From Actinomyces sp. oral taxon 414 (GTDB taxonomy: Bacteria; Actinomycetota; Actinomycetes; Actinomycetales; Actinomycetaceae): a stretch of DNA of 64,000 nt. Numbering within the stretch: position 1 is the first letter of the stretch; the number at the start of each line of letters is the position of its first letter. A program made the translations under genes and the position numbers. The stretch spans positions 2,418,001 to 2,482,000 of the forward strand of contig NZ_CP012590.1 of NCBI RefSeq assembly GCF_001278845.1. The letters run 5' to 3'. A model generated the notes under the pieces. That model searched no databases. It was not told the origin of the DNA and saw only the letters and a program-made list of their open reading frames with translations. Of the stretch, positions 36,893-47,692 are shown piece after piece.

Positions 36893-37537
36893 ATGGACAT
36901 CACCGTCGTCGGCCGTAACGCTGAGATCAGCTCTCGCCTGCGGGACTACGTCGAGGAGAAGGTCACCAAGGTCGAGCAGTTCGACCCCCGAGTCCAGCGC
37001 GTCGAGGTCGAGGTGACCCACGAGCGCAACCCGCGCCAGGCGGACACCGCCGAGCGCGTCGAGGTCACCGTCATCTCCAAGGGGCCGGTCATCCGGGCCG
37101 AGGCCACCTCCTCCGACCGCTTCGCCGCCTTCGACATCGCCATGGGCAAGCTCACCGAACGCTTGCGCCGCGCGCGCGACCGCAAGAAGGACCACCGCCG
37201 CTACGTGGTCGCCGCCGTTCAGGAGCGCGCCGAGCAGGCGGGCGAGGAGCCCGACGTCGTCCCGGAGACCGATGACGCCCCCATCGAGGACTCCCCCTCG
37301 GCGCCCACCGAGCACGGCGTGGCCGTCGAGTCCCAGCTCGGCGATTCCCCGGTGATCGTGCGCCAGAAGCTGCACGAGGCGACGCCGATGACCGTGGACG
37401 AGGCCCTGTACCAGATGGAGCTGGTGGGCCACCCCTTCTACCTCTTCATCGAGAGGGACACCAAGCAGCCCTGCGCCGTCTACCACCGGCACGGCTGGAC
37501 CTACGGCGTCATCCGCCTCGACGCCCGGGTGATGTAG
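36893..37537 (+). CDS. hpf: Long ribosome hibernation-promoting factor
   Basis: A 214-residue long-form HPF. The N-terminal S30Ae/YfiA-like domain (about 1-110, MDITVVGRNAEISSRLRDYV) binds the decoding centre. The C-terminal domain (about 155-210, TVDEALYQMELVGHPFYLFI through YGVIRLD) dimerises two 70S particles into 100S ribosomes. An acidic linker lies between. AAAGGGA about 10 nt upstream serves the ATG. A long leader with an unused strong SD-like sequence precedes it, hinting at translational control. Confidence 0.95.
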   Translation: MDITVVGRNAEISSRLRDYVEEKVTKVEQFDPRVQRVEVEVTHERNPRQADTAERVEVTVISKGPVIRAEATSSDRFAAFDIAMGKLTERLRRARDRKKDHRRYVVAAVQERAEQAGEEPDVVPETDDAPIEDSPSAPTEHGVAVESQLGDSPVIVRQKLHEATPMTVDEALYQMELVGHPFYLFIERDTKQPCAVYHRHGWTYGVIRLDARVM

Positions 37538-37564
37538 GGAGCGCGCCCGGGGGGACGGGCCCGG

Positions 37565-37614
37565 CCCGGATTCGGGCCGGGCGGTAGCCGAGACCCGGAT
37601 TCGGGCCGGGCGGT
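37565..37614. terminator. Two tandem hairpins between hpf and lpqB
   Basis: CCCGGATTCGGGCCGGGCGG occurs twice (37565-37585 and 37594-37614). Each copy contains a CCCG-ATT-CGGG type stem. The position between convergent genes fits bidirectional termination. Confidence 0.6.
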
Positions 37615-37617
37615 GGC

Positions 37618-39462
37618 TCAGGCCAGGCAGTAGCCGACGTCCTGAAGATCGGTGGCCGCCACCCGCCAGGTCCCGTCGTTGCGATGCCAGACCTGGCCGG
37701 CGGAGTCAGTCAGCAGCACCAGCCCGTCCGCCCGGTTCGCGGTCAGCTCCACGGCGCCGGCCAGCCCGGGGATGGTCGCCGCCGTCCCCCCGACCTGGAC
37801 CTGCCTGACGTCGGGCGTGCCGCTCCCGCCGTCGGCCAGGACCGCCACGGCCACCGGGTCGGACCAGGCCAGCGCCCGCGTCCCCCCGGCGCCCGGGATG
37901 GTCAGGGGCGGGCCCAGGCGCTGCGGGCGCCCCTGGGCGTCGCGCACGACGACGGCCGCCTCGACCCGGTCCGCCGTCTCGCCGTTCACCAGCCGGCGCA
38001 CGACCAGGCGCTCGGACTCGACCGAGACGTCCAGGGCCAGGACCCGGCTGCCGGCCAGCCACTCCGCCGCCAGCTCGGCCCGCAGCCCCGCCCTGTTGAG
38101 CGCAATGATCTCGCCGCGGGCCACGGTCCACGTCCAGCCGTGACGGTCGATGACGGGGGGCGTCATCCCGCCGCCGGTCTGATCCGCGTCCGTCTGATCG
38201 CCGCCGGACTGGTCGCCGTCGGACTGGCCCGTATCCCCCGTATCCGTCTGGTCGCCGCCGGACTGGGCCGCGGACTCGTCGTCGACGGAGTGGATGACGC
38301 TGGCCACGGACCTTCCCGGCGCCAGCAGGAGCATGCTCCGGCCGGCCAGGGCGACAATGGTGCCGTCGGCGCCCACGTCGGGCCACCGGGCGCCCGTCGT
38401 CCCCAGCGCCCGGGAGGTCGCCAGGGTCTCGCGGGCCGTGGACAGCCCTCGCACGACATTGCCGCCGCTCATGCCGATGGCCTGTCCGGAGGCGCCGGGG
38501 GCGGCGTCCAGATCCGCGCCGTCGCCCAGGGCGGTGCCCGCGCCGGCGTCCCGCGGATCCTCCCCGTCGCCCAGCGCGCGCACGCTCACGGAGCGAATGC
38601 CGGCGACCTGGGTGAGGGTGCGCTCGATCTGGGCGACCAGCAGGGCCCGGTCGGCCGCGTCGAGCGCGGCGGCCTCGGAGCTGACGCTGACCGTGACCGC
38701 CCCGTCCGCCGGCAGGGGGGCGTCGAGGCCCCCGAGGAGCCGGAGCCCGGACGGCACGAGGGTGCCCGCGCCCGGAGCGAGCCAGTCCGAGGGACCCCCG
38801 AGCAGCAGGCGCATGAGCGTGGGCGCGGCCGTGCGCAGGGAGGCCCACCGCAGCTCGGGCACGGCCCGCTCGCGGTCGAACGACAGGAAGTGCAGCAGGT
38901 AGGCGGAGAACTCCTGGTCGAAGGCCGGCTCGGGCAGCAGAACGCCCCCGGGGAGCTGCGCAATGCGCCACTGCCCCGTGGAGTCGGCGGCCAGGGAGTA
39001 GGAGACGGTGTAGTCCTCGTCATTGCGGGGGGTGAGGATCCCGGCGCCGTCGAGGCTGCCGATGAGCTGGGTGCGCAGGTCGACGGCGTCGTCCCCGGCC
39101 TGCTCGACGACGGGCGACTCGGAGCCGGTGTAGACCATTACGATCTCCTGGGGGCGCCAGGAGTCGGCGGCTGTCCTGATCAGGAAGCTCCGGGCGGCGG
39201 CGAAGCCGTCGGAGTACCCGGCGGCGCAGGCGCGCAGGAAGCCCTCCACGATCTCCTTCGGGGAGGCGCCGACCTCGGGCCCGGCGGCGCTCTGCATGAG
39301 CGCGTCCTCCTCGGCCACGACGACGTCGGACTGCCTGACCTGGCCGTCGCGGGGCAGTTGGGCGCAGGCGGAGACCGCCCCCGCGCCGCCCAGGCCCAGG
39401 GCCGCGAGCAGGATCGCGCGCCGGCTGGTCAGGGGGGCGCGGCCCCCCGGCGCCCGGGTCAT
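37618..39462 (-). CDS. lpqB: Lipoprotein LpqB
   Basis: A 614-residue lipoprotein, partner of the MtrAB two-component system. The signal peptide ends in a VSAC lipobox near residue 33. A GerMN-type domain follows (LLLGGPSDWLAPG, SVSSEAAALDAADRALLVAQIERTL) and then a beta-propeller-like C-terminal half. A Gly/Asp/Gln-rich insert (repeated QSGGDQTD) lies around residue 410, within the propeller. The ATG at 39462 overlaps the mtrB stop by 4 bp. In mycobacteria LpqB modulates MtrB signalling and cell-wall homeostasis. Confidence 0.9.
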   Translation of the reverse strand: MTRAPGGRAPLTSRRAILLAALGLGGAGAVSACAQLPRDGQVRQSDVVVAEEDALMQSAAGPEVGASPKEIVEGFLRACAAGYSDGFAAARSFLIRTAADSWRPQEIVMVYTGSESPVVEQAGDDAVDLRTQLIGSLDGAGILTPRNDEDYTVSYSLAADSTGQWRIAQLPGGVLLPEPAFDQEFSAYLLHFLSFDRERAVPELRWASLRTAAPTLMRLLLGGPSDWLAPGAGTLVPSGLRLLGGLDAPLPADGAVTVSVSSEAAALDAADRALLVAQIERTLTQVAGIRSVSVRALGDGEDPRDAGAGTALGDGADLDAAPGASGQAIGMSGGNVVRGLSTARETLATSRALGTTGARWPDVGADGTIVALAGRSMLLLAPGRSVASVIHSVDDESAAQSGGDQTDTGDTGQSDGDQSGGDQTDADQTGGGMTPPVIDRHGWTWTVARGEIIALNRAGLRAELAAEWLAGSRVLALDVSVESERLVVRRLVNGETADRVEAAVVVRDAQGRPQRLGPPLTIPGAGGTRALAWSDPVAVAVLADGGSGTPDVRQVQVGGTAATIPGLAGAVELTANRADGLVLLTDSAGQVWHRNDGTWRVAATDLQDVGYCLA

Positions 39463-41324
39463 CGGCGGCGCCCCGGACTCTGGACGTCCTCGGGGGTCTG
39501 GGCGGTGGACACGAAACCAGGCCCGCGCACGGTGACGCGGCCCCGCTCGGCCTCGGCCGCCTCGCGCACGGCCCCTGGGGGCGGGGCGGGGGCGTCGTCG
39601 CCCTCCTCGGGCGTGATCGTGCGCGGCTCCGTGGTCCGGCGCGAGGCGGGGGCGGGGGGCAGGTAGGTGGCCTTGACGGCGGGGACGACCCCGGCGGCCC
39701 GGAACCCCGCCTTGGCCAGCTCGGGGGCGTCCTCGGGGACCACGTCCAGGGGGCGCGGGCCCGTGAGCGTGCCGCGCTCGCCGTCGGCGCCCAGGTGGCG
39801 CGGCAGGGTCAGGAGGAAGGAGGCGCCCTCGTCGGGCCAGCCCCACACCTCCAGCGTGCCCCCGTGGAGGACGGCGTCCTCGGCGGAGATCGACAGGCCC
39901 AGGCCCGTGCCGCCCAGGGTGCGCTGGCGCGAGGGGGCGGCGCGGTAGAAGCGGTCGAAGACCTTGCTGGCGACCTCCGGGGTCATGCCCACGCCGTGGT
40001 CGCGCACCCGTACAGCGACGGCGCCCTCGTTGCCGGCCACGGTGATGTCGATGGGGGTGCCCTCGGCGTGCTCGAGGGCGTTGACCAGGACATTGCGCAC
40101 GATCCTCTCCACGCGCACGGTGTCCATCTGCGCCACGACGGGCTCGTCGGGGGCGTGGACGCGCACGTCCGCGCCCAGGCGGTCGATGTGGATCTGGTTG
40201 TCGGCGATGACGGCGTCGACCAGGGCGGTCAGGTCCTGCTCGGCCACCGACAGGCGGACCCTGCCGGAGTCGACGCGGGAGATGGCCAGCAGGTCGTCGA
40301 AGAGGCGGCGGAAGCGCGTGACCTCCCGCAGGAGGATGTCCAGGGAGCGCAGGGCGAGCGGGTCGTCGATCTCGTCGCGGACCTCGTCGAGCCGCTCCGC
40401 GGCCAGGGTGATGGAGGTCAGCGGGGTGCGCAGCTCGTGGGAGACGTCGGAGACGAACAGCCGCTGCACGCTGGACAGGCGCTCCCAGTTCTCCAGCTGG
40501 CGCGCCAGGGAGTCGGCCATCTCGTTGAAGGAGTGCGACAGCGTGGCGATCTCGTCCTCGCCGGTGACCTTCAGGCGCTCGTCCAGGTGGCCCTCCGCCA
40601 GGCGCCGGACCGCCAGGGAGGTGCGCCGCACGGGTATGAGCACGCCCACGGCCAGGGCCCACACGGTCAGGACCAGCATGAGCAGGAAGCCGATGGCGGC
40701 CAGGGCGATGGCGCGCGTGGTCAGGTCGATCAGCTGCTGCTCGGGCTGGAGCGTGTAGACGAGGTAGAGGTCGTAGCCCCCGGCCGTCGGCACGCTGAGG
40801 CGCGAGCCGACGATAATCCCGGGGACCTGCTCGCCGTCGGTGCCGGGAACACTCACCGACTTCCAGTACTGGCGCCCCTCCTGGCCGCCGGCGACGGTGG
40901 CGGCCAGGTCGTCGCCGACGAGGTCGAGCAGAGCGGGGTCGGTGTACATATTGTTGACCACGGGGGCGGAGGTCTCGTCGGAGGCGCGTAGGAAGACGAC
41001 GCCGACGGCGCCCGAGGCGGCCGAGATCTGCCCCAGCTTGGCGACCATGTTCTTGGTGGCGGCCGCCACCTGGTCGGCCGTGGTGGTGTCGGCGTTGTCA
41101 AGCTCGGCCTGCGCCGCGGCGACCCGCTGGTGGGCGTCGCTGAGGATGGCCACGCTGCGGTCCTCGAAGACGTCGTCGCGGATGAGGTTGGACACGACGA
41201 GGGTGAGCAGGACGATGAGGACGATACCGATGCTCAGGGTCAGCGCGACCATGCGCAGGCCGAGACTGCGCCTGAACGATCCGAACGCGTCCCTCGGGTG
41301 AAGGCGCCGGGCGCCCGCGATCAC
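39459..41324 (-). CDS. mtrB: Sensor histidine kinase MtrB
   Basis: A 621-residue membrane kinase. Two transmembrane segments (about 25-45 and 205-225) flank an extracytoplasmic sensor. HAMP follows, then HisKA with the phosphoacceptor in VSHELRTPLT, and HATPase_c with NVLVNALEHA, DHGVGMTP and GGTGLGL. The C-terminal 90 residues are a Pro/Ala-rich extension. The GTG at 41324 overlaps the mtrA stop by 4 bp. It senses cell-envelope or division state and phosphorylates MtrA. Confidence 0.93.
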   Translation of the reverse strand: MIAGARRLHPRDAFGSFRRSLGLRMVALTLSIGIVLIVLLTLVVSNLIRDDVFEDRSVAILSDAHQRVAAAQAELDNADTTTADQVAAATKNMVAKLGQISAASGAVGVVFLRASDETSAPVVNNMYTDPALLDLVGDDLAATVAGGQEGRQYWKSVSVPGTDGEQVPGIIVGSRLSVPTAGGYDLYLVYTLQPEQQLIDLTTRAIALAAIGFLLMLVLTVWALAVGVLIPVRRTSLAVRRLAEGHLDERLKVTGEDEIATLSHSFNEMADSLARQLENWERLSSVQRLFVSDVSHELRTPLTSITLAAERLDEVRDEIDDPLALRSLDILLREVTRFRRLFDDLLAISRVDSGRVRLSVAEQDLTALVDAVIADNQIHIDRLGADVRVHAPDEPVVAQMDTVRVERIVRNVLVNALEHAEGTPIDITVAGNEGAVAVRVRDHGVGMTPEVASKVFDRFYRAAPSRQRTLGGTGLGLSISAEDAVLHGGTLEVWGWPDEGASFLLTLPRHLGADGERGTLTGPRPLDVVPEDAPELAKAGFRAAGVVPAVKATYLPPAPASRRTTEPRTITPEEGDDAPAPPPGAVREAAEAERGRVTVRGPGFVSTAQTPEDVQSPGRRR

Positions 41325-42004
41325 CTCGCGTCGCCGGCGCGGTAGCCGACGCCGCGCACGGTGACCACGATCGTCGGGTGCTCGGGATCGTGCTCGATCT
41401 TGGCGCGCAGCCGCTGCACGTGGACGTTGACCAGACGGGTGTCGGCGGCGTGCTGGTAGCCCCACACCTGCTCGAGGAGCTCGTCGCGGGTGAAGACCTT
41501 CCAGGGGGTGCGCGCCAGGGTGACCAGCAGGTCGAACTCCAGCGGGGTCAGGGAGATGACCCGGCCGTCGCGGCGCACCTGGTGGCCCGAGACGTCAATG
41601 TCCAGGTCGCCGACGCGCACGTGCTCGGCGGCGTCGGCGTCCGCCACGCGCCGCAGGCGGGTGCGCACGCGCGCGAGCAGCTCCTTGCTCTTGAAGGGCT
41701 TGGTCACGTAGTCGTCGGCCCCCGCCTCCAGACCCGCGACGACGTCCTGGGTGTCGGTGCGGGCGGTGAGCATAATGACCGGCACGTCGGACTCGGCGCG
41801 AATAAGACGACACAGCTCGACGCCGTCGACACCGGGGAGCATGAGGTCGAGCAGGACGAGATCCGGCTCGACCTGGCGGAAGATGTCCATCGCCTTGGCG
41901 CCGTCTGCGCAGAACGAGGGGGTATGGCCCTCGGACTCGAGCATGATGCCGATCATCTCTGCCAGGGCGGTGTCGTCGTCGACGACGAGGATGCGGGTGC
42001 TCAT
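41321..42004 (-). CDS. mtrA: Response regulator MtrA
   Basis: A 227-residue OmpR-class regulator. The receiver domain has VVDDD at the N-terminus, the phosphoacceptor in LVLLDLMLPGVDG and the conserved Lys in TKPFKSKEL. The winged-helix domain ends RLRAKIEHDPEHPTIVVTVRGVGY. The ATG at 42004 (MSTRILVVDDD) has AGGA upstream; an in-frame ATG at 42037 would add 11 residues. MtrA controls genes for peptidoglycan hydrolases and chromosome replication in other actinobacteria, and heads the mtrA-mtrB-lpqB operon here. Confidence 0.95.
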   Translation of the reverse strand: MSTRILVVDDDTALAEMIGIMLESEGHTPSFCADGAKAMDIFRQVEPDLVLLDLMLPGVDGVELCRLIRAESDVPVIMLTARTDTQDVVAGLEAGADDYVTKPFKSKELLARVRTRLRRVADADAAEHVRVGDLDIDVSGHQVRRDGRVISLTPLEFDLLVTLARTPWKVFTRDELLEQVWGYQHAADTRLVNVHVQRLRAKIEHDPEHPTIVVTVRGVGYRAGDAR

Positions 42005-42157
42005 GAGCACATCCTGGCACACAGATGATGATAACACGCTTAGGTCGTCAGATCTTGACTCGGATCACGTCTTGGGGGCCGACCGCGTCCCGGATTCAAG
42101 GCGTCTCCTCCTGCGGACGGATGCCGCCGGTGCGAATGCGTGCCAGCATTGATTCCC

Positions 42158-43330
42158 ATGAACGACTACGACGACTCCGACTGGCGGTCGCCGTCGGACG
42201 GCTCGGCGGACCATCAATCCCCCCGGCCCCGGGACGACGCCCCCCGGTTCGGCGCCTACGGTTCGCCCCCGCCCGGTCGGGGCGGGGCCGGGCAGGGGCC
42301 GGCCCCCGACGGCGCGAGCTGGGCCGCGCCCGCCGACGGCTTCTTCCTCGCGCCCAAGCCGGGCATCATCCCCCTGCGGCCCCTGAGCATCGGGGAGATC
42401 ATCAGCGGAGCCTTCGAGTCCCTGCGCGCCAACCCCCGCGCCATGTTCCTGCCCTCGCTCATCGTGCTGACCGCCACCGGCGCGCTGTCGGCGGTGCTGA
42501 ACTACTTCGGCACGAGCTTGCTCTTCTCCAACCTGAACAGCCTCATCGACTCCTCCGACGTCGACTCCTCCGACGTCACCTTCTCCGGGATCCTGTCCAC
42601 ATTCGTGGGCTCGTTCGCCTCCCAGGTGGTGGGCCTCCTGCTCACCGCGCTGGCCACCACCATCCTCACCGGCCTGCTCATTGTGGCGGTCTCCCGCTCC
42701 GTCCTGGGCCGCATCGCCACCCCCGGGGAGGTCTGGGAGCGCACCAGGGGCCGCATTCTGCCCCTCATCGGACAGACCCTGCTCATCACCCTCATCACCC
42801 TCGTCGCCGATATCATCATCGCGATCATCGGCATCGCCCTCATCGCCATTGTCACCTCCTTCATCATGGGCTCCGACCCGGGTGTGGGCGCGATCATCGC
42901 AGCCCTCCTGGTGGCTTTCGCCCTGGCCGTCCTGCTCTTCTTCGCCGTCGTCTTCCTCATTGTGCGCCTGTCCCTGGCGCCGGCGGCGCTCATGCTGGAG
43001 AACACCGGCGTCGTCGAGGGCATTGGGCGCTCCTGGGCGCTGACCCGCGGCTCCTTCTGGCGGGTTCTGGGAATCCTCGTGCTCGCCGGGCTCATCACCG
43101 GAATCGTCAATGGGATGCTGTCCTTCGGCCTGGGTCTGATCTTCGGCGTCGTGGCCTTGGGCCTGCCGGCGGCGCAGCCCCTCGTCACCGCCCTCACCAT
43201 GCTCCTGACCTCCGTCCTGTCAGCCCTCGTCCTGCCCTTCACGGCGGCCGTGACCGCCCTGACCTACATCGACCTGCGCATGCGCGGCGAGGGCCTGGAC
43301 GTCGAGCTGCGTCGGGCGGCGGGCGTATGA
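42158..43330 (+). CDS. Polytopic membrane protein, GDPD-membrane-domain-like
   Basis: A 390-residue protein with a Gly/Pro/Asp-rich N-terminal 75 residues. It then has six or more hydrophobic segments (among them FLPSLIVLTATGALSAVLNY and ADIIIAIIGIALIAIVTSFI). The LRPLSIGEIISGAF opening of the membrane part and SWALTRGSFWRVLG near the end are typical of the membrane domain sometimes fused to glycerophosphodiester phosphodiesterases, but no catalytic domain is present. The ATG at 42158 starts MNDYDDSD. It leads a run of genes (DUF4129, DUF4350, MoxR, DUF58) and may be cotranscribed. Confidence 0.7.
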   Translation: MNDYDDSDWRSPSDGSADHQSPRPRDDAPRFGAYGSPPPGRGGAGQGPAPDGASWAAPADGFFLAPKPGIIPLRPLSIGEIISGAFESLRANPRAMFLPSLIVLTATGALSAVLNYFGTSLLFSNLNSLIDSSDVDSSDVTFSGILSTFVGSFASQVVGLLLTALATTILTGLLIVAVSRSVLGRIATPGEVWERTRGRILPLIGQTLLITLITLVADIIIAIIGIALIAIVTSFIMGSDPGVGAIIAALLVAFALAVLLFFAVVFLIVRLSLAPAALMLENTGVVEGIGRSWALTRGSFWRVLGILVLAGLITGIVNGMLSFGLGLIFGVVALGLPAAQPLVTALTMLLTSVLSALVLPFTAAVTALTYIDLRMRGEGLDVELRRAAGV

Positions 43331-43361
43331 GACCGGTCCCGCCCGCCCGCCGGTGCCCGCC

Positions 43362-44036
43362 ATGAGCCCGCCTCCGGCCCTGATCGTCGCCGCGGACGCG
43401 CCCGCCACCCCCGGCGCGCAGGAGGCCCGAGAGGCCGCCGAGGCCGAACTCGCCAAGCCCGCCTACCACCCCACCCCGGACCTCCTGGACTGGCTGTGGC
43501 ACTGGCTGCGCGAACACCTCGACCCGACGGCCGTCATCCCGGGGATCCCGCCCCTGCTCTCCGGGCTCATCGTGCTCCTGGTGCTCGTGACCTGCATCGT
43601 CCTGCTCGTCGTCCTGCTGCGCCGGTTCAGGCCGGTCGGCCGCTCCCGACGCGCCTCCGGGCGGCTCTTCGACGACGAGCGCGACGCGCGGGCCCTGGCC
43701 CGCGCCGCCGACGCCGCCGCCGAGCGCGGAGACTGGGACACCGCCGTCGTCGAACGCTTCCGGGCGATCATCCGCTCGCTGGACGAGCGCGGTCTCATTG
43801 AGGACTACCCCGGCATGACGGCCCACGAGGCGGCCGCCCTCGGCTCCGGGGCCCTGGAGGCCCTGGGCGAGGAGCTGACGCGGGCGGCCGCGCTCTTCGA
43901 CGCGGTGCGCTACGGGGAGGTCGTGTCCACCGAGGAGCAGGACGCGTGGATGCGCGACCTGGCCCGGCGCGTGGACACCGCACGGGTCGACCGGACCGGG
44001 GCCGTCGGGGCGCGCGGCGCGGGGAGGCCGGCGTGA
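43362..44036 (+). CDS. DUF4129 membrane protein
   Basis: A 224-residue protein with one strong membrane segment (LLSGLIVLLVLVTCIVLLVVLLRRF, about 65-88). The C-terminal helical domain has WDTAVVERFRAIIRSLDERGLI, PGMTAHEAA and RYGEVVSTEEQDAWM, the DUF4129 pattern found beside MoxR and DUF58 genes. The start is not certain: ATG at 43362 or GTG at 43353, neither with a clear binding site. It overlaps the next gene by 4 bp. Confidence 0.8.
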   Translation: MSPPPALIVAADAPATPGAQEAREAAEAELAKPAYHPTPDLLDWLWHWLREHLDPTAVIPGIPPLLSGLIVLLVLVTCIVLLVVLLRRFRPVGRSRRASGRLFDDERDARALARAADAAAERGDWDTAVVERFRAIIRSLDERGLIEDYPGMTAHEAAALGSGALEALGEELTRAAALFDAVRYGEVVSTEEQDAWMRDLARRVDTARVDRTGAVGARGAGRPA

Positions 44037-45213
44037 GCGCCCCGGCACAACAGGAGAGCCCCTCCCGCCCGGAGGGGACCGGCTCCCAGGTCGTCGGCGA
44101 GCCGATCGGCGCGCGCCTGAGGCGGTGGCGCCCGCTGCTCATCGCCACCGCCGCCCTGGCCGTCGTCGCGCTCGCCACCGGCCTCATGCAGCCGAGGACC
44201 TCGAAGGTCCCCTACGCGATCGACAACCCGGGCGGCGACGGGACCCGCGCCCTGGCCCAGCTCCTGCGCGACGAGGGCCTGCGCGTACGGACCGCCGGCT
44301 CGGTGTCCGAGGCCGTCGCCGCGGGCCCGGGCACCACCGTGGCAGTGGTCAATATCGGCGCGCTGACCGATGACCAGCGCGCCGCCCTGGCCCGTTCGGG
44401 CGCCGATATCACCGTCGTCGGCGCGCTCTACCAGGACTTCGACGCCCTGACCGCCGGGGTGGTCCCGCAGGGCGCCTCCGCCACCGCCGTCCTGGCCCCG
44501 CGCTGCCAGGACGACGACGCCGTGGCCGCCGAGGCGCTCGCCGGCTCCCGGGGCTCGGTGTCCGTCGACGAGGGGGCCGGCGCCGTGGGCTGCTTCCCCG
44601 TGGACGAGGGCCGGTTCGCCTACGCCACGGCCCCCCTGCGGGGAGGGGGGAGGCTGCGGGTCGTCGCCGACGCCGACCTCATGACCAACGCCGACCTGGC
44701 CCAGGCCGGTCACGCCGCCCTGGCGATCCGCGCGCTCGGCCACCACGAGCAGCTCCTGTGGTTCGACGCCTCCCAGCTGAGCCCGCCCTCCGTGTGGGAC
44801 ACCCCCGCCCTGCCGCCGTGGATGCCGCCGCTCATGCTCCAGCTCGGCCTGGCGGTCCTCGTGGCCGCCCTCGCCCTCGGGCGGCGCTTCGGACGGTTCG
44901 CCCGCGAGGACCTGCCCGTGCTCGTGCGCGCCACGGAGACGACCCGCGGACGCGGACGCATGTACCGGCGCGCCGCCGACCGCCGCCGGGCCGCCCAGGC
45001 GCTGCGCGCGGGCGCCGCCCTGCGGCTGGGCCGCCGGCTCGGCGTGCCCGCCTCCGCCGAGCCGGGCGACCTCGTCGAGGTGGTGGCCCGCGCTGCGGGC
45101 CTGCCGGACCGGGTCGTCGCCGACGTCCTGTACGGTCCCACTCCCCCCACCGACGGGTCCCTCGCGGACCTGGCCGCCCAGCTCGACCGACTCGAGAGCG
45201 AGGTCTCCTCACC

Positions 45214-45217
<4 letters not shown>
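44033..45217 (+). CDS. DUF4350 membrane protein
   Basis: A 394-residue protein. A membrane segment (PLLIATAALAVVALATGLM) near the N-terminus is followed by an extracytoplasmic domain starting YAIDNPGGDGTRALAQLLRDEG, the DUF4350 hallmark. A second segment near 265-285 and a cytoplasmic basic tail follow. The GTG at 44033 overlaps the upstream stop and its own stop overlaps the MoxR start, so translation is coupled through the cluster. Confidence 0.8.
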
Positions 45218-46248
<1,031 letters not shown>

Positions 46249-46313
46249 GCGCGGCCGCCCGGCGCCGAGCCCGCGAGCGCGGATGCATGAACGTCTAGAA
46301 CGAGGAGGAGAGC

Positions 46314-47606
46314 GTGTACCTGACGCTGCGCAGCGTGTGGGCGATGGCGCTCGGCGCCATCGCCGTCATCGCGTTCCCGCGCCCGCTGACGGCGGTGGTG
46401 TGGAGCGCGGGGGTGGCCCTGGCGGTCCTCGTCGACGTCGTCGCCGCGCCCTCGCCGCGTGCCATGGCGGCCGAGCGGGAGGTGCCCCGCTCGATCCGCC
46501 TGGGCGAGTCGGCCCCGGCGACGCTCACCATCCGCAACGAGGGCGCCCGCCCGGCCCTCCTGCGGGTGCGCGACGCCTGGCCGCCGTCGGCCGGGGCCGA
46601 GTCCACCCGCTCGACCATGGCGGTGCCCGCCGGCGAGCGCCGTCGCACCCGCACCGTGCTGACCCCGACCCGGCGCGGCGACCGCCACGCCGACCTGGTC
46701 ACCATCCGCGTGCGCGGGCCCCTGGGCCTGGCCGGGCGGCAGGCCTCCCTGCGGGTGCCGGCGCGCGTGCGGGTGCTGCCGGCCTTCGCCTCGCGGCGCC
46801 ACCTGCCCAGCCGCCTGGCGCGCCTGCGGGAGATGGACGGGCGCAGCGCCGTCAACGTGCGCGGGGCCGGCACCGAGTTCGACTCCCTGCGCGAGTACGT
46901 GGTGGGCGACGACGTGCGCTCCATCGACTGGCGCTCGTCGGCCCGGCGCGGCGAGGTCCTCGTGCGCACCTGGCGCCCGGAGCGGGACCGGCGCGTCCTG
47001 GTCCTCATTGACACCGGGCGCCTGGCGGCCGCCCGCCTGGGCGACGAGCCGCGCCTGGACGCCCAGATCGAGGCCTGCCTGCTGTTGAGCGCCCTGGCCT
47101 CCCGGGCGGGCGACCGCATTGACGTCGTCGCCCTGGACGAGCGCGTGCGCGCCCAGGTGCGCGGGCGGTCCGGCCCGGCGCTCATGAGCGCCCTGGCCGA
47201 CGCGCTGGCGCCCGTGGACGCCTCCCTGACCGAGACGAACTGGACGCTGATGACCGACACCGTACGCTCCACCCTGTCTCAGCGCGCCCTGGTCGTCATT
47301 CTCAGTGCGCTCGACGGCGCCGGCGTGGACGCGGGCATGCTGCGCGCCCTGGGGGCCATGGCGCGCGACCACACGGTGGTCCTGGCCTCCGCGACCGACC
47401 CCGGGCTGGAGGAGCTGCGCCGGCGGCGCTCGGACTCGGAGGCCGTGTACACGGCCGCGGCGGCCGAACGCGACCTGGTCGAGCTCGACGCGGTGCGTAC
47501 GCGCCTGCGCCGCGGCGGCATCGAGGTGGTGCGCGCCGAGCCGGGCGACCTGGCGCCGCGGCTGGCCGACGCCTACCTGATGCTCAAGGCCGCGGGAAGG
47601 CTGTAA
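46314..47606 (+). CDS. DUF58 protein (MoxR partner)
   Basis: A 430-residue protein with two N-terminal membrane segments, a beta-rich stretch, then the DUF58 signature (GAGTEFDSLREYVVGDDVRSIDWRSS) and a von Willebrand A-like domain (RRVLVLIDTGR, DRIDVVALDE). A GTG at 46314 follows GAGGAGGAGAG. It is a likely client or partner of the MoxR ATPase 65 bp upstream. Confidence 0.9.
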   Translation: MYLTLRSVWAMALGAIAVIAFPRPLTAVVWSAGVALAVLVDVVAAPSPRAMAAEREVPRSIRLGESAPATLTIRNEGARPALLRVRDAWPPSAGAESTRSTMAVPAGERRRTRTVLTPTRRGDRHADLVTIRVRGPLGLAGRQASLRVPARVRVLPAFASRRHLPSRLARLREMDGRSAVNVRGAGTEFDSLREYVVGDDVRSIDWRSSARRGEVLVRTWRPERDRRVLVLIDTGRLAAARLGDEPRLDAQIEACLLLSALASRAGDRIDVVALDERVRAQVRGRSGPALMSALADALAPVDASLTETNWTLMTDTVRSTLSQRALVVILSALDGAGVDAGMLRALGAMARDHTVVLASATDPGLEELRRRRSDSEAVYTAAAAERDLVELDAVRTRLRRGGIEVVRAEPGDLAPRLADAYLMLKAAGRL

Positions 47607-47643
47607 TGCGCCCGCCCGCCCGCGCCGTCGTTCACGTCACCGC

Positions 47644-47676
<33 letters not shown>

Positions 47677-47692
47677 CGTTGCCGGGGCCGGC